Positions 7,300 to 16,164 of a DNA stretch of 64,000 bases are shown piece by piece (the first letter of the stretch is position 1; the number at the start of each line of letters is the position of its first letter). The translations under genes were made by a program, and so were the position numbers. Source of the DNA: CAZVPF01 sp964628195. Its GTDB lineage: Bacteria > Planctomycetota > Phycisphaerae > Sedimentisphaerales > Anaerohalosphaeraceae. The notes beneath the pieces were generated by a model. The model ran no database searches and was not told where the DNA came from. It saw only the letters and a list, made by a program, of their open reading frames with translations. The stretch covers positions 43,162 to 107,161 of the forward strand of contig CAZVPF010000008.1 of NCBI GenBank assembly GCA_964628195.1, in the 5' to 3' direction.

Positions 7300-8913
7300 T
7301 CATTGCGTCTTTGGCTTTTCACATACAGGCCAGAACACAATATCCAGGTTTTTCTCTTTCCACTTAAAATGTTCCATGCTGCCCCCGTCGTCGAAAAAAT
7401 TATATCCCGCGCTGTAAAGGACGAAGTCATCGCCGGTTTTCCTGTACAAAAAAGCTCCCTCACCGAACGGGTCATTCGGAACCTCCTCGAGCATTTTATC
7501 ACAAACCAGCTCGACAAGCTGGTCGGGATACCTGCCATGCCGGGCCTTGTAAAGCTTTAATGCGATCACAGTGCGAAGCGCAGACTCATCAGTCCTTAAC
7601 CGCCAGTTCAACTGCTGAATCCTGCCAAAGGCAGGGGCCAAAAGCTGCATCATTTTTAAATCCGGCACCAGCTTTGCCCAGTCTCTGTCGTCCCAGCCGA
7701 TCTCGTGCAGCTCATAAGGAGTTTTGTCAAAGTACCTCGCAACTTCTTTATAAGACCGGTCAACCTGCTCCAATATTTCTTCCTCCCTCGGGAAATCAAA
7801 CAGTATAAAATTTTCCGCCAGGTCGCCCCAGCCGGAAAAACCGAACCCGATGCCCTTAAGCAGCATTCGCCCGTCCTCGGTAAAGCACCTTTGCAGCTTG
7901 TCATAGAAAAAATACTTCTCAAGCTCGACATCAATAACAGGCCTGTAGGACGGGCCATTCTCACCGGCAAAGAAATCATCTAAAAGCTTTTGCAGTTGCT
8001 GTTCGCTAAGCTGAGTTTCGTCAATCAGGTCATATATTTCCCCCACCGCCATCGCCCTTATAGCGACACCAACAAGCTGTTCTATCAAAAGCCCCTTGCC
8101 GACCTGGTGCCTGCCGAACTTATTTAAAACAAGCAATTCATCCACAGCCCGATCATATCTTTGCAGGTAGATATCGTAATTGATTTTCAGAGCGTATAAT
8201 TGCGTTAATCGTCTATATTTTCCAAGCAGCTTCATAAAAGCTTCGTTTGTTGCAATTTGCTCAGGTTTGGCCTGTTCATCGTAAGTAAGCCACAATTCGT
8301 AATTATTCCAGTGAAACGGCTTTGCCGCCCCCGCTTCGAGCAGTACAAAAGACGGTTCGCTGTCCTGTAGCGCATTTCCCAATTGCTCGAACATTTCGGG
8401 CGTAATATTCTCAGGCAAACGCAGACTGCTGCTCGATACCACTTCGGGCAGTTTTTTATCAAAGTCCTCGTCAAGCGATTCCGCCGCCGCCTTATAGTCA
8501 TGCCATGCGTTTAATGACTCATCCCTGCCCTGCCTTACCTTTTCAGTAAGCACCTGAGAATAGTCAACCAGTTCGCCCGGCGAGCCGATGCTCAAAGTAA
8601 GCACGCGAAATATTACAAACCCGAGGATTACCCCAAGCGTCGCCAGCGTCCTCAGCATAACCTTCACCCACAAAGGCCTGCACCGCTTCTTGCCCCGCCG
8701 AATCAGCTTCGCGACCAGCTTCGGATCGCCGAAGTTTTCAATCACCCCTTTTGAAACTTCCTCCCGCGACTGCCCATCCGGACAGTCCCTAAGCGCGTCT
8801 TCAAAATGCGCCGAAAGCTCGTTCCGCACATCCTCTCGCACCTTTTTGCGGTAGCGCACGCGTTTTACAACCTCTTCGATAAAATCCCTTACTGGTCCCG
8901 GCAGTTCCATCAT
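7300..8913 (-). CDS. HAAS-domain membrane protein (first paralog)
   Basis: 537 residues. Residues 1-70 form the HAAS / permease-prefix helical domain (RYRKKVREDVRNELSAHFED, then IENFGDPKLVAKLIRRGKKR), which in other bacteria is paired with PadR regulators. One membrane segment follows (about 82-104), then a large extracytoplasmic helical domain, and a C-terminal module with GRYPDQLVEL, PNDPFGEGAFLY and FVLYSAGYNFFDDGG, common in planctomycete secreted proteins. It lies 15 bases after the stop of its paralog in a padR-HAAS-HAAS operon. AAGGATGCA precedes the paired ATGs at 8913/8910. Confidence 0.8.
   Translation of the reverse strand: MMELPGPVRDFIEEVVKRVRYRKKVREDVRNELSAHFEDALRDCPDGQSREEVSKGVIENFGDPKLVAKLIRRGKKRCRPLWVKVMLRTLATLGVILGFVIFRVLTLSIGSPGELVDYSQVLTEKVRQGRDESLNAWHDYKAAAESLDEDFDKKLPEVVSSSSLRLPENITPEMFEQLGNALQDSEPSFVLLEAGAAKPFHWNNYELWLTYDEQAKPEQIATNEAFMKLLGKYRRLTQLYALKINYDIYLQRYDRAVDELLVLNKFGRHQVGKGLLIEQLVGVAIRAMAVGEIYDLIDETQLSEQQLQKLLDDFFAGENGPSYRPVIDVELEKYFFYDKLQRCFTEDGRMLLKGIGFGFSGWGDLAENFILFDFPREEEILEQVDRSYKEVARYFDKTPYELHEIGWDDRDWAKLVPDLKMMQLLAPAFGRIQQLNWRLRTDESALRTVIALKLYKARHGRYPDQLVELVCDKMLEEVPNDPFGEGAFLYRKTGDDFVLYSAGYNFFDDGGSMEHFKWKEKNLDIVFWPVCEKPKTQ
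8676..8789. repeat. Near-identical DNA segment shared with 10368-10480
   Basis: About 113 bases coding for the C-terminal half of the HAAS domain are almost the same in both paralogs (only about six mismatches by eye), while the remainder of the two genes is strongly diverged. This points to recent local duplication or gene conversion. Confidence 0.75.
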
Positions 8914-8928
8914 TGCATCCTTAAAAGC

Positions 8929-10623
8929 CTAATCTTTTTGCTCCTGCGATTTATGCTTTTCACATACAGGCCAGAACACCGTGTCGCCATTTTCCCGGTC
9001 CCACATTTGGAATCTTCCCTTGCTGTCATAAGCGCACCGGCCTCCTTCGTCGGTAAAGTTTTCTCCGACACTGTAAAGAGTGAAACTCCCGCCGTCGAGC
9101 TCGTAAACAAGAGCCCCGTCACTGAAAGGATCGTTTGGAACCGATTCGATATAACCAGCCTCTGCCAGTTCATCGAGAGACTGCGGGTAACTGCCGACTT
9201 GCTTCTTATACCTCTGAAGCTGCACTACAACAGCCGTCGCTTCATGCGCAGCTTTGAGCTTATACGTATGATCGATTACCCTTTCAAACGCAGGCAGCAT
9301 GATATGGATAAACGAATACCTGTATCTTGAAACATCCTTGAAAAAATCATCACCGATATCAATTCCCCTCTGTTTCCTCTCAAAAGGTGTCATCTCCTTT
9401 TCCTGTATAAGCTGTTCATAATACGCGAGTCCTTTCTTTATGGTATCGGTCCTGTTTGCATGCAGCATTGCCGCGCCAACGACCATCATTGGCGCAAATT
9501 CTTCATAATCCCGAAACATTTCTATGCCGTATATGTTCCCGTAATATTTCGGCACAGGATGGCCGCCGAACAAGCCGTTCTGTGTGAAAACATGCTCCAC
9601 AGTGTCCACGAACAGCAGCTTTTCAGTTTCAAATGCCTTGTCACTGACACCCGTCGGCTGAATAGATTTATGCACTTCGGCAAGCATCTCAAGCTGTCCG
9701 TTGCTCAGCTCATATTTATCAACCATGGATATCATCTCTTCGTAAGTCATCATGGATATCGACATACCGACAAGATTTTCAATTAACGTAAGCCTGCTGC
9801 TTAAATGCTGCCCGGCCCGAAGCAGCAAGTTGTACTGCTCTATCGCCTGCTCAACCTTGCCCTTCTCAAGCAACCCCCTCGCATGCCATATACCCAGGTA
9901 AGAAATTTTTTTATAACAGGCAAGGTTAGGTATTGGAATATTAAGCAGTAGCGGTACATCACCATAATATTCTTCATCCCCCTCGCTCACCTCGCCCACA
10001 CCGTATTCGACATAATAGTAAGGTTTCCTTGCTCCGCGGTTAAAAGTTTCAAGAGCTTCTTTATTTGCTGCCAGCCACTTCTCAAGCTCATCTCGTTTTT
10101 CCGGGGTGTCAATAAGTATTTTGAACCCAAAATACGACCTGGGGACATCCTGCGCTGGTTCAGCATAAAGCTCAGCGGCCTTTACATAGTGCGGCCCCGC
10201 GTTGTACTCGTCTCGCAATTCCGGCCGGGCCATTTCGTTCATCCTCGCAAGGTAATTAACGCTCGGCGAGGGCTTGCCGTGTATGAACCAGAGCGTATAC
10301 AAAATGAATAGAACAATAAATACACCAACGGCCTGCATGAATCGTATTATCGCTTTTTTCCATGCCGGCCTGCACCGCTTCTTGCCCCGCCGAATCAGCT
10401 TCGCGACCAGCTTCGGGTCGCCGAAGTTTTCAATCACCGCTTTTGCGACTTCCTCCCGCGACTGCTCATCCGGACAGTCAACAAGCGCATCTTCAAAATG
10501 CGCCGAAAGCTCAGCCCGCACATCCCGGCGGACCTTCTTTTTATAACGAACATGCTTAACAATCTGCTCAACAAAATCCTGTGCTGACGGAGGAAGCGGA
10601 CAATTCTTTTCTGTGTCACTCAT
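8929..10623 (-). CDS. HAAS-domain membrane protein (second paralog)
   Basis: 564 residues with the same layout as its neighbour: HAAS domain (about 8-75, KHVRYKKKVRRDVRAELSA), membrane segment (about 86-108), large extracytoplasmic region, and a C-terminal module with GSYPQSLDEL, PNDPFSDGALVY and FTLYSVGENFTDEGG, ending in DTVFWPVCEKHKSQ. The first paralog ends with the very similar VFWPVCEKPKTQ. It follows padR by 40 bases. The pair may couple PadR control to an envelope signal, but no activity can be named. Confidence 0.8.
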   Translation of the reverse strand: MSDTEKNCPLPPSAQDFVEQIVKHVRYKKKVRRDVRAELSAHFEDALVDCPDEQSREEVAKAVIENFGDPKLVAKLIRRGKKRCRPAWKKAIIRFMQAVGVFIVLFILYTLWFIHGKPSPSVNYLARMNEMARPELRDEYNAGPHYVKAAELYAEPAQDVPRSYFGFKILIDTPEKRDELEKWLAANKEALETFNRGARKPYYYVEYGVGEVSEGDEEYYGDVPLLLNIPIPNLACYKKISYLGIWHARGLLEKGKVEQAIEQYNLLLRAGQHLSSRLTLIENLVGMSISMMTYEEMISMVDKYELSNGQLEMLAEVHKSIQPTGVSDKAFETEKLLFVDTVEHVFTQNGLFGGHPVPKYYGNIYGIEMFRDYEEFAPMMVVGAAMLHANRTDTIKKGLAYYEQLIQEKEMTPFERKQRGIDIGDDFFKDVSRYRYSFIHIMLPAFERVIDHTYKLKAAHEATAVVVQLQRYKKQVGSYPQSLDELAEAGYIESVPNDPFSDGALVYELDGGSFTLYSVGENFTDEGGRCAYDSKGRFQMWDRENGDTVFWPVCEKHKSQEQKD

Positions 10624-10663
10624 GGCTAAAACCTTTCAGAACATCATTACCGTAAGAAGTACG

Positions 10664-11011
10664 TTACGCCAATGCGGGCCCGCCGCCGAACCCGAACACA
10701 AGGTTCACCCCTTCCTGCAGCCTCTGCCACTGAGCCTTTTGCGTTTCAAGATACTGCCTGCCCTTTCCCGTAATCGAGTAATACCTCCTTTTACGGGAAG
10801 ACTCGTTTTGCTCCCACTGGGCGGCGACAAGCTTCTTCGCCTCAAGATTATAAAGCAATGGATAAAGCGTACCCTTGCCCAGCGACAAAACATCGTTGCT
10901 CCGCTGTTCAATAGCCCTGGTTAGCTCATAACCGTACATCTTGCCGCCCGAGAGCACCTCAAGCACAACCACAGGCGCCAAACCCTTTAATAACTGCGAT
11001 TCTATTTTCAT
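10664..11011 (-). CDS. PadR-family transcriptional regulator
   Basis: 115 residues. Winged-helix PadR domain: LLKGLAPVVVLEVL, then YGYELTRAIEQRS, then the recognition segment KGTLYPLLYNLEAKKLV and the wing with RKRRYYSITGKGRQYLE. The start at 11011 is chosen because GGAG stands 6-7 bases upstream; readings from 11023 or 11038 have no such site. It heads the operon with two HAAS-domain proteins, and its promoter holds two perfect palindromes, so self-repression is likely. Ligand unknown. Confidence 0.9.
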   Translation of the reverse strand: MKIESQLLKGLAPVVVLEVLSGGKMYGYELTRAIEQRSNDVLSLGKGTLYPLLYNLEAKKLVAAQWEQNESSRKRRYYSITGKGRQYLETQKAQWQRLQEGVNLVFGFGGGPALA

Positions 11012-11049
11012 TTTGGTCTCCATAACAATGAAACACAAACTATTAAGTT

Positions 11050-11084
11050 ATACATATTATGTATTGCATACTATGCAAAGTCAA
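11050..11084 (-). promoter_or_regulatory. padR promoter with two fused palindromic operators
   Basis: Minus-strand -35 TTGACT (11084-11079), 17-bp spacer, -10 CATAAT (11061-11056). Two perfect 7+1+7 palindromes fill it: TTGCATA-N-TATGCAA (11064-11078, the whole spacer bar its last bases) and ATACATA-N-TATGTAT (11050-11064, covering the -10). They share one base. A bound PadR would block RNA polymerase. Confidence 0.75.
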
Positions 11085-11151
11085 ATAAAAAAACAAAAAA
11101 AATTCATCCTCACTCAATTTCTTCTGAAAATTGTCCCCTCTTACAGCCGGG

Positions 11152-12309
11152 TCATTGCCTGGAGCCCCGGAAAAGTTCGTATTTCAGCAGCCGGCACTCG
11201 ATATTACCGTTATAAAAAACGTATTTACGGCTCGTCTTTAACCTGATATACCTTGTAAGCTCCTTGTTGCCCGAAAGCACATAAGCTGTATACCCCGCAC
11301 ACTTCTGCTTCAAAAAGTCACCCAACCGCTTGTACACATCTTCCAGCTCGCTTGTATCGCCCAGCCTCAGCCCGTACTCCGGGTTAACCACGAGCACCCC
11401 CCCTGTCTCCGGGATAGGTGTCTGGGCAAAATCACACACGTCGAAATCAATAAGATGCTCTACCCCTGCTGTTACGGCATTTTGCCGTGCAGCTTCCACA
11501 GCCGCGGCATCGATATCGGTCGCAATGATCCTGCCCGCAGCAGGAGCCTGCTTTTCCTTCTTGCGGCATTTGTTTTTTATACTGTTCCAGAGGTTTTCAT
11601 CAAAACCAATATAATGCCTGAACGCAAATTGCGACCGCAGCAGCGCAGGCGGTTTTCTTAAAGCCATCAGTGCCGCCTCAATTGCGAGCGTGCCGCTGCC
11701 GCACATCGGCAAAACAAGATCGCTTTGGCCCTCGTAACCCGCCGCCATCAGCATCCCGGCAGCCAGGTTTTCACGCAGAGGCGCCTTGTGAGGCATTTTA
11801 CGGTAGCCCCGGTCAGACAGTTTCCTGCCGGATGTGTTCAGATAAAGCCACGCTTTGTCATGTTTCCAGTACAAGTTGACCACAATGTTCTCCCTTTCGG
11901 ACCCGCTGTCGGGCCTTGCGTGTTTCTTGCGCATTACGCGGTCAACTATCGCGTCCTTGACCTTGAGATTTGCGAACATGGTATTATTTACCGACCATGT
12001 GTCGACGTTCGATATAACGCAAAGGTATTCATCTGGGCTGATTATATTCTCCCACGGCACCTGCGAGACCTGTTTATAAAGGGTATCGGTATTGCCGCAG
12101 CGGAATTCACGCAGCAGATAAAGCACGCTGTAAGCGGTCCTGAGCGAGTAGTTTAGCTCCATACACTCCTCGAGCGAACCGCGGGTAACCACCCCGCCCG
12201 GGTTTGTATCTAGTATTTCAAAGCCCATAACCTCCAGCTCGGCCTGAAGGAAGTCCTTCAGCCCCGGCCCGCATGTCACCAGTATGTTTTTTCGCTCTTT
12301 ATAGTCCAT
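11152..12309 (-). CDS. THUMP-domain RNA N2-guanine methyltransferase (RlmL-like)
   Basis: 385 residues, matching the single-domain YcbY/RlmL N-terminal half. A ferredoxin-like plus THUMP RNA-binding region (about 5-160) precedes a Rossmann methyltransferase with the SAM loop VLPMCGSGTLAIEAAL (about 200) and IIATDID (about 260). The catalytic motif IV, normally N-P-P-Y, reads NPEYGLRLGD here, so the second Pro is Glu. It should modify a guanine in 23S rRNA. No Shine-Dalgarno precedes the ATG; a weak -10-like TTAAAT lies 7 bases upstream, so a leaderless start is possible. Confidence 0.85.
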   Translation of the reverse strand: MDYKERKNILVTCGPGLKDFLQAELEVMGFEILDTNPGGVVTRGSLEECMELNYSLRTAYSVLYLLREFRCGNTDTLYKQVSQVPWENIISPDEYLCVISNVDTWSVNNTMFANLKVKDAIVDRVMRKKHARPDSGSERENIVVNLYWKHDKAWLYLNTSGRKLSDRGYRKMPHKAPLRENLAAGMLMAAGYEGQSDLVLPMCGSGTLAIEAALMALRKPPALLRSQFAFRHYIGFDENLWNSIKNKCRKKEKQAPAAGRIIATDIDAAAVEAARQNAVTAGVEHLIDFDVCDFAQTPIPETGGVLVVNPEYGLRLGDTSELEDVYKRLGDFLKQKCAGYTAYVLSGNKELTRYIRLKTSRKYVFYNGNIECRLLKYELFRGSRQ

Positions 12310-12425
12310 CGAGGCAATTTAATCTAAACCGCTGGAAAACGCCAATAATACTGGACCTTTAAACAAATAAAAATATGTAAACAAATGTTAAGCTAATGAC
12401 GAACAGAACTTGACACACGAGCTTT

Positions 12426-12446
12426 TTTTTACAATAATTGTAAAAA
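12426..12446. promoter_or_regulatory. Perfect 21-bp palindrome, likely operator of the GntR/LacI-type regulator
   Basis: TTTTTACAAT, one base, ATTGTAAAAA. It lies about 90 bases before the ATG at 12535 in a very AT-rich leader. Further TTTACAA- and TTGTAA-like half-sites follow at 12457-12465 and 12507-12515. The form fits a dimeric GntR-family repressor binding its own promoter. Confidence 0.5.
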
Positions 12447-12534
12447 TTTCTCGATTTGTTGTAATATTTACTGACAATAACCGTCGTAAATAATGTTTTT
12501 TTTACAATAGAATTTACTATATAAGGCTTGGACC

Positions 12535-13707
12535 ATGGCGCAGGGACAGAGAAATTCAAAGCATCTGAGAATTTATCAAAAGATATTCAACGATATCATC
12601 AACGGCAAGTACACACCGGGCCAGAAAATACCAAATGAGTTCGAGCTTGCCAAAGCCCACAATGTCTCGCGTCCCACAATAGGCAGGGCTTTAAACGAAC
12701 TCGTTAAGAAAGGGCTCGTCCATCGCCAGCCCGGCGCCGGCACTTTTGTCAGGCCTCCCCGCGCTGTAGAGGGCAACAAACTCGGACTGCTTATTTCAAA
12801 GGCCTGTATTACACCCGTCGAGTTCGGTCATTTCGTAAGTCTATACAGCAGGGTAGTTTCGGAGATGTCACGCTTTGCGAATGAGAGCAACTATTTCATC
12901 ATTCTAAACGATCTTCCTCTCGGAGATGAAGAACAAACCGCTCAAAACGCGAGGTCGATTTGCAGCCAGCTGGTCGATATGAATGTCAGGGGCGTCTTCT
13001 TCATGCCATTTGAATTGTCCGAGGATAAGTTCCATTATAACCTGGAAATGGCAGAAGAAATGAAAAAAGCGGACATTGCCGTCACACTTCTCGACCGCGA
13101 CATCTGCCATTTCCCCCAGAGAAGCGAGTTTGATCTTGTCTGCATAGACAACTTCAAGGCAGGTTACGACTTAACCAGCCATTTCATAAAAAACGGCTGT
13201 AAAAAAATTGATTTCGTCGCAGGGCCCCGGATGGTTTCGAGCATCAGGCAGCGGCTTATGGGTTATAAGCAGGCACTTGAAGATAACGGCATCGAAGTGG
13301 ACGAGTCTCGCATACATTTTTTCAAGATAAAACCCTTTCAAAAAGTCGATCCTCAAGCCGACAAAGACGCCGTTACTTCAATTCTTCTCGAGATGAATAC
13401 CGAGGCGATCGTTTGCGTGAACGACAGAATTGCTGCTCTTATCCAGCACCACCTCATCGAAATGGGCATAAAGGTGCCTGACAAAATAAGGCTCGCCGGC
13501 GTCGACGACGAGGCGTTTTCCGTGTACCAGCCGGTCAAGCTGACAACAATGCAGCAGCCCGTGACAACTATGGCTTATGAGTCCGTCAGGGCGATGGTAA
13601 GCAGGATCAAATACCCCGAGATGCAGGCAAGAAATATTACCATAAGTCCCAAACTCATAGTGCGTGAATCCTGCGGAACAAGGAAAAAATCGGCCGTGGG
13701 CAAATAG
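12535..13707 (+). CDS. GntR/LacI hybrid transcriptional regulator (AraR-like)
   Basis: 390 residues. An N-terminal GntR winged helix (about 8-75: IYQKIFNDIINGKYTPGQKI, then ELAKAHNVSRPTIGRALNEL, HRQPGAGTFV) is joined to a LacI/periplasmic-binding-like sugar sensor (about 85-375; CIDNFKAGYDLTSHFIKNG, AIVCVNDRIAALI, LAGVDDEAFSVYQPVKLTT). This is the AraR architecture, used to sense pentoses or other sugars. It lies just upstream of manA on the same strand, but manA seems to have its own promoter. The true inducer cannot be told from sequence. Confidence 0.88.
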   Translation: MAQGQRNSKHLRIYQKIFNDIINGKYTPGQKIPNEFELAKAHNVSRPTIGRALNELVKKGLVHRQPGAGTFVRPPRAVEGNKLGLLISKACITPVEFGHFVSLYSRVVSEMSRFANESNYFIILNDLPLGDEEQTAQNARSICSQLVDMNVRGVFFMPFELSEDKFHYNLEMAEEMKKADIAVTLLDRDICHFPQRSEFDLVCIDNFKAGYDLTSHFIKNGCKKIDFVAGPRMVSSIRQRLMGYKQALEDNGIEVDESRIHFFKIKPFQKVDPQADKDAVTSILLEMNTEAIVCVNDRIAALIQHHLIEMGIKVPDKIRLAGVDDEAFSVYQPVKLTTMQQPVTTMAYESVRAMVSRIKYPEMQARNITISPKLIVRESCGTRKKSAVGK

Positions 13708-13764
13708 TCCGGGTTATCGACTTTTTCGTTGGATTTTTTTTATAGCGCCGGTTCCAATTTGTTC

Positions 13765-13792
13765 TCGACAATACCCGAAGTATTAATACAAT
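13765..13792 (+). promoter_or_regulatory. manA promoter, predicted leaderless
   Basis: TCGACA (13765-13770), 16-bp spacer, TACAAT (13787-13792), then six bases to the ATG at 13799. No Shine-Dalgarno is present between -10 and ATG. The arrangement repeats that of nnrE at 3704-3739. Confidence 0.5.
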
Positions 13793-13798
13793 ACTTCC

Positions 13799-14752
13799 AT
13801 GAGAAAATTATACCCATTAAAATTCAGGCCTATTTTTAAAGAGCGAATCTGGGGCGGCAGGAAGCTCCAGGAGCTTTTCGGCAAGGACCTGCCGAAAGGA
13901 TTGAAGATCGGCGAAAGCTGGGAACTGGCAGACCTGCCTGATGATAAAAGCTGTATAATCAACGGGCATTTTGAAGGTAAAAATATTGCAGAACTGATCA
14001 ATGACTATGGCCAGGATATAACAGGCGACAAAGACTGCGCGACTCCATTTCCCCTGCTTATAAAACTGCTCGACGCCAACGACGTGCTGAGCGTCCAGGT
14101 TCACCCGGATAAGGAAACCTGTGAAAAAATGGGCAAGGGCGAGCCGAAGACCGAATGCTGGTACATAATAGACGCACCGCAGGGAGGGTATATTTATAAA
14201 GGGTTCAAACCCGGCACCACAAGGACCAAATTTGCCCAGGCTATTGAAAATGGCACAACCGCCGAGTACCTCGTAAAAGTCGAAGTCAAGCCCGGCCAGT
14301 GTCATTTCCTGCCGTCGGGAACACCCCACGCCATCGGCCCCGGACTTCTCATAGCCGAAATCCAGCAGCCCTCCGACACAACTTACAGGGTATTTGACTG
14401 GAACAGGGTCGACGCAAAAACCGGCAAACCAAGGCAGCTTCATATTGAAGAGGCTCTCGAAAGCTGTCACTACGACGCCTCCGGTGACAACCTCTCGGTA
14501 AACAGCGAGGGAATTCTGGTCGAAGCGGAAGAATTCAATGTAGTTAAGCTGTCCGGCAAAAAAGGCGATAAAATTGATGTCAATAAAGATAAAATGCAGG
14601 TTCTGGTTTTTGTCGAAGGAACAGGCCGGATTACCGGACCCGAAGATGAAAACGTTCAATATGTCGGAGGTGACACAATTTTGATCCCTGCACGTTGTAA
14701 CTGCGAAATTGAAATGGTTGAAAACTCGACTTGCCTGGACTGTACTGTTTAG
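13799..14752 (+). CDS. manA: Mannose-6-phosphate isomerase, class I
   Basis: 317 residues, the length of the Bacillus-type enzyme. The start LYPLKFRPIFKERIWGGRKL, the zinc-site motif VQVHPDKETCEKMGKGEPKTECWY and GTPHAIGPGLLIAEIQQPSDTTYR identify it. It interconverts mannose-6-phosphate and fructose-6-phosphate, feeding GDP-mannose or using mannose. The next gene, 41 bases downstream, is a nucleotide-sugar dehydrogenase, suggesting a surface-polysaccharide precursor unit. Confidence 0.93.
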   Translation: MRKLYPLKFRPIFKERIWGGRKLQELFGKDLPKGLKIGESWELADLPDDKSCIINGHFEGKNIAELINDYGQDITGDKDCATPFPLLIKLLDANDVLSVQVHPDKETCEKMGKGEPKTECWYIIDAPQGGYIYKGFKPGTTRTKFAQAIENGTTAEYLVKVEVKPGQCHFLPSGTPHAIGPGLLIAEIQQPSDTTYRVFDWNRVDAKTGKPRQLHIEEALESCHYDASGDNLSVNSEGILVEAEEFNVVKLSGKKGDKIDVNKDKMQVLVFVEGTGRITGPEDENVQYVGGDTILIPARCNCEIEMVENSTCLDCTV

Positions 14753-14793
14753 AGGGCCGGTCTCTGAAAATTAACTTTTTAGATGAGGTTGAA

Positions 14794-16110
14794 ATGACCA
14801 AAAAGAGCATTACGATACAGGAAAAGATAAAGTCCGGAAAAGTCAAAGTGGGCATTTTAGGGCTCGGATACGTCGGACTTCCGCTTGCCAGGGAATTCGG
14901 AAACGCCGGTATCAAGGTTCTCGGCTTTGATATAGACCCGGAGAAAGTCGAAAAGCTCAACTCAGGCAAAAGTATCATAAAACACGTACCGCATTCAACG
15001 GTAAAAAAACTCGTCGACGAAAATCTTTTCAGCGCAACTGCAAATATGTCACGGATAAAAAGCGTCGACGCGGTACTTATCTGCGTGCCCACGCCTCTTA
15101 CTCAGAACCGCGAGCCTGACATGCAGTACGTCGAGCAAAGCTGCGAAACCATTTCCAGGTATTTGCAGAAGGGTCAATTGATAACACTCGAAAGCACTAC
15201 CTACCCCGGCACGTCACGGGACCTTATGGCCCCGATACTTGAAAAATCCGGACTCAAGGCAGGCAGGGATTTTTACCTTGCCTATTCGCCCGAAAGAGAG
15301 GACCCCGGCAACAAAAACTTCACCACAAAGACAATACCGAAAGTTTGCGGCGGGCTTACAAAACAATGCCGCGATATAGCCTGTGATCTTTACAGTCTCG
15401 CGATTGACAAGGTCGTTCCCGTCTCTTCCGTCGAGGCGGCGGAGGCGACAAAAATAATGGAAAACGTCTACCGCTGCATCAACATCGCGATGGTAAATGA
15501 ATTAAAAATGGTCTTCGACCGAATGGGCATAGACGTATGGGAGGTAATCCGTGCCGCAAGTACAAAACCCTTCGGTTTCAGTCCTTTTTACCCAGGCCCG
15601 GGACTCGGCGGCCACTGCATACCGATCGACCCGTTTTACCTTACATGGAAGGCAAGGCAGTACGGTATGCCCACAAGGTTCATTGAGCTTGCCGGGGAGA
15701 TCAACACAAATATGCCGCATTATGTGATAGAACGCACAATGGACGCGCTGAATGAGCACAAAAAAAGCCTCAACGGTTCAAAGGTTCTTGTTCTCGGACT
15801 TGCTTATAAGAAAGACATCGACGACCTGCGCGAATCTCCCTCGATAGAGTTGATAGAGCTTCTGCGTGAAAAGGGTGCAAAGGTCGATTACAACGACCCG
15901 TATATCCCCAAAACCCACAAGCAGCGGGAGCATGACCTGCGAATGAAAAGCGTAAAGCTTACCGCGGCAATGCTCAAGAGCTATGACGTCGTACTGATAT
16001 CGACCGACTATGATTACAAGTGGATCGTCGAAAACTCAAAGCTGGTCGTTGACACGAGAAACGCCACAAACAAAGTCAAAACCGGACGCAAAAAGATTCT
16101 CAAAGCCTGA
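14794..16110 (+). CDS. UDP-N-acetylhexosamine / UDP-sugar 6-dehydrogenase
   Basis: 438 residues. NAD-binding VGILGLGYVGLPLAREFG at the N-terminus, VLICVPTPL, the substrate loop YSPEREDPGN, the catalytic Cys in GPGLGGHCIPIDPFYLTWKA (about 260) and the C-terminal VLVLGLAYKKDIDDLRESPS. The sequence style is that of WbpA/TviB-type enzymes making UDP-HexNAcA, rather than UDP-glucose dehydrogenase. I place the start at 14794 (MTKKSIT) with GAGG upstream; a reading from 14731 would overlap manA. Probably co-transcribed with manA. Confidence 0.88.
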   Translation: MTKKSITIQEKIKSGKVKVGILGLGYVGLPLAREFGNAGIKVLGFDIDPEKVEKLNSGKSIIKHVPHSTVKKLVDENLFSATANMSRIKSVDAVLICVPTPLTQNREPDMQYVEQSCETISRYLQKGQLITLESTTYPGTSRDLMAPILEKSGLKAGRDFYLAYSPEREDPGNKNFTTKTIPKVCGGLTKQCRDIACDLYSLAIDKVVPVSSVEAAEATKIMENVYRCINIAMVNELKMVFDRMGIDVWEVIRAASTKPFGFSPFYPGPGLGGHCIPIDPFYLTWKARQYGMPTRFIELAGEINTNMPHYVIERTMDALNEHKKSLNGSKVLVLGLAYKKDIDDLRESPSIELIELLREKGAKVDYNDPYIPKTHKQREHDLRMKSVKLTAAMLKSYDVVLISTDYDYKWIVENSKLVVDTRNATNKVKTGRKKILKA

Positions 16111-16164
16111 TCGATTCCAGGCATACTCGCCGGTCCGGCGTAACCTGAATAGAAAGGGGGCGGC

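Noticed and set aside
13817..14659. 280-codon minus-strand frame across manA
   Set aside because: Manifest antisense shadow of a clearly recognisable mannose-6-phosphate isomerase.
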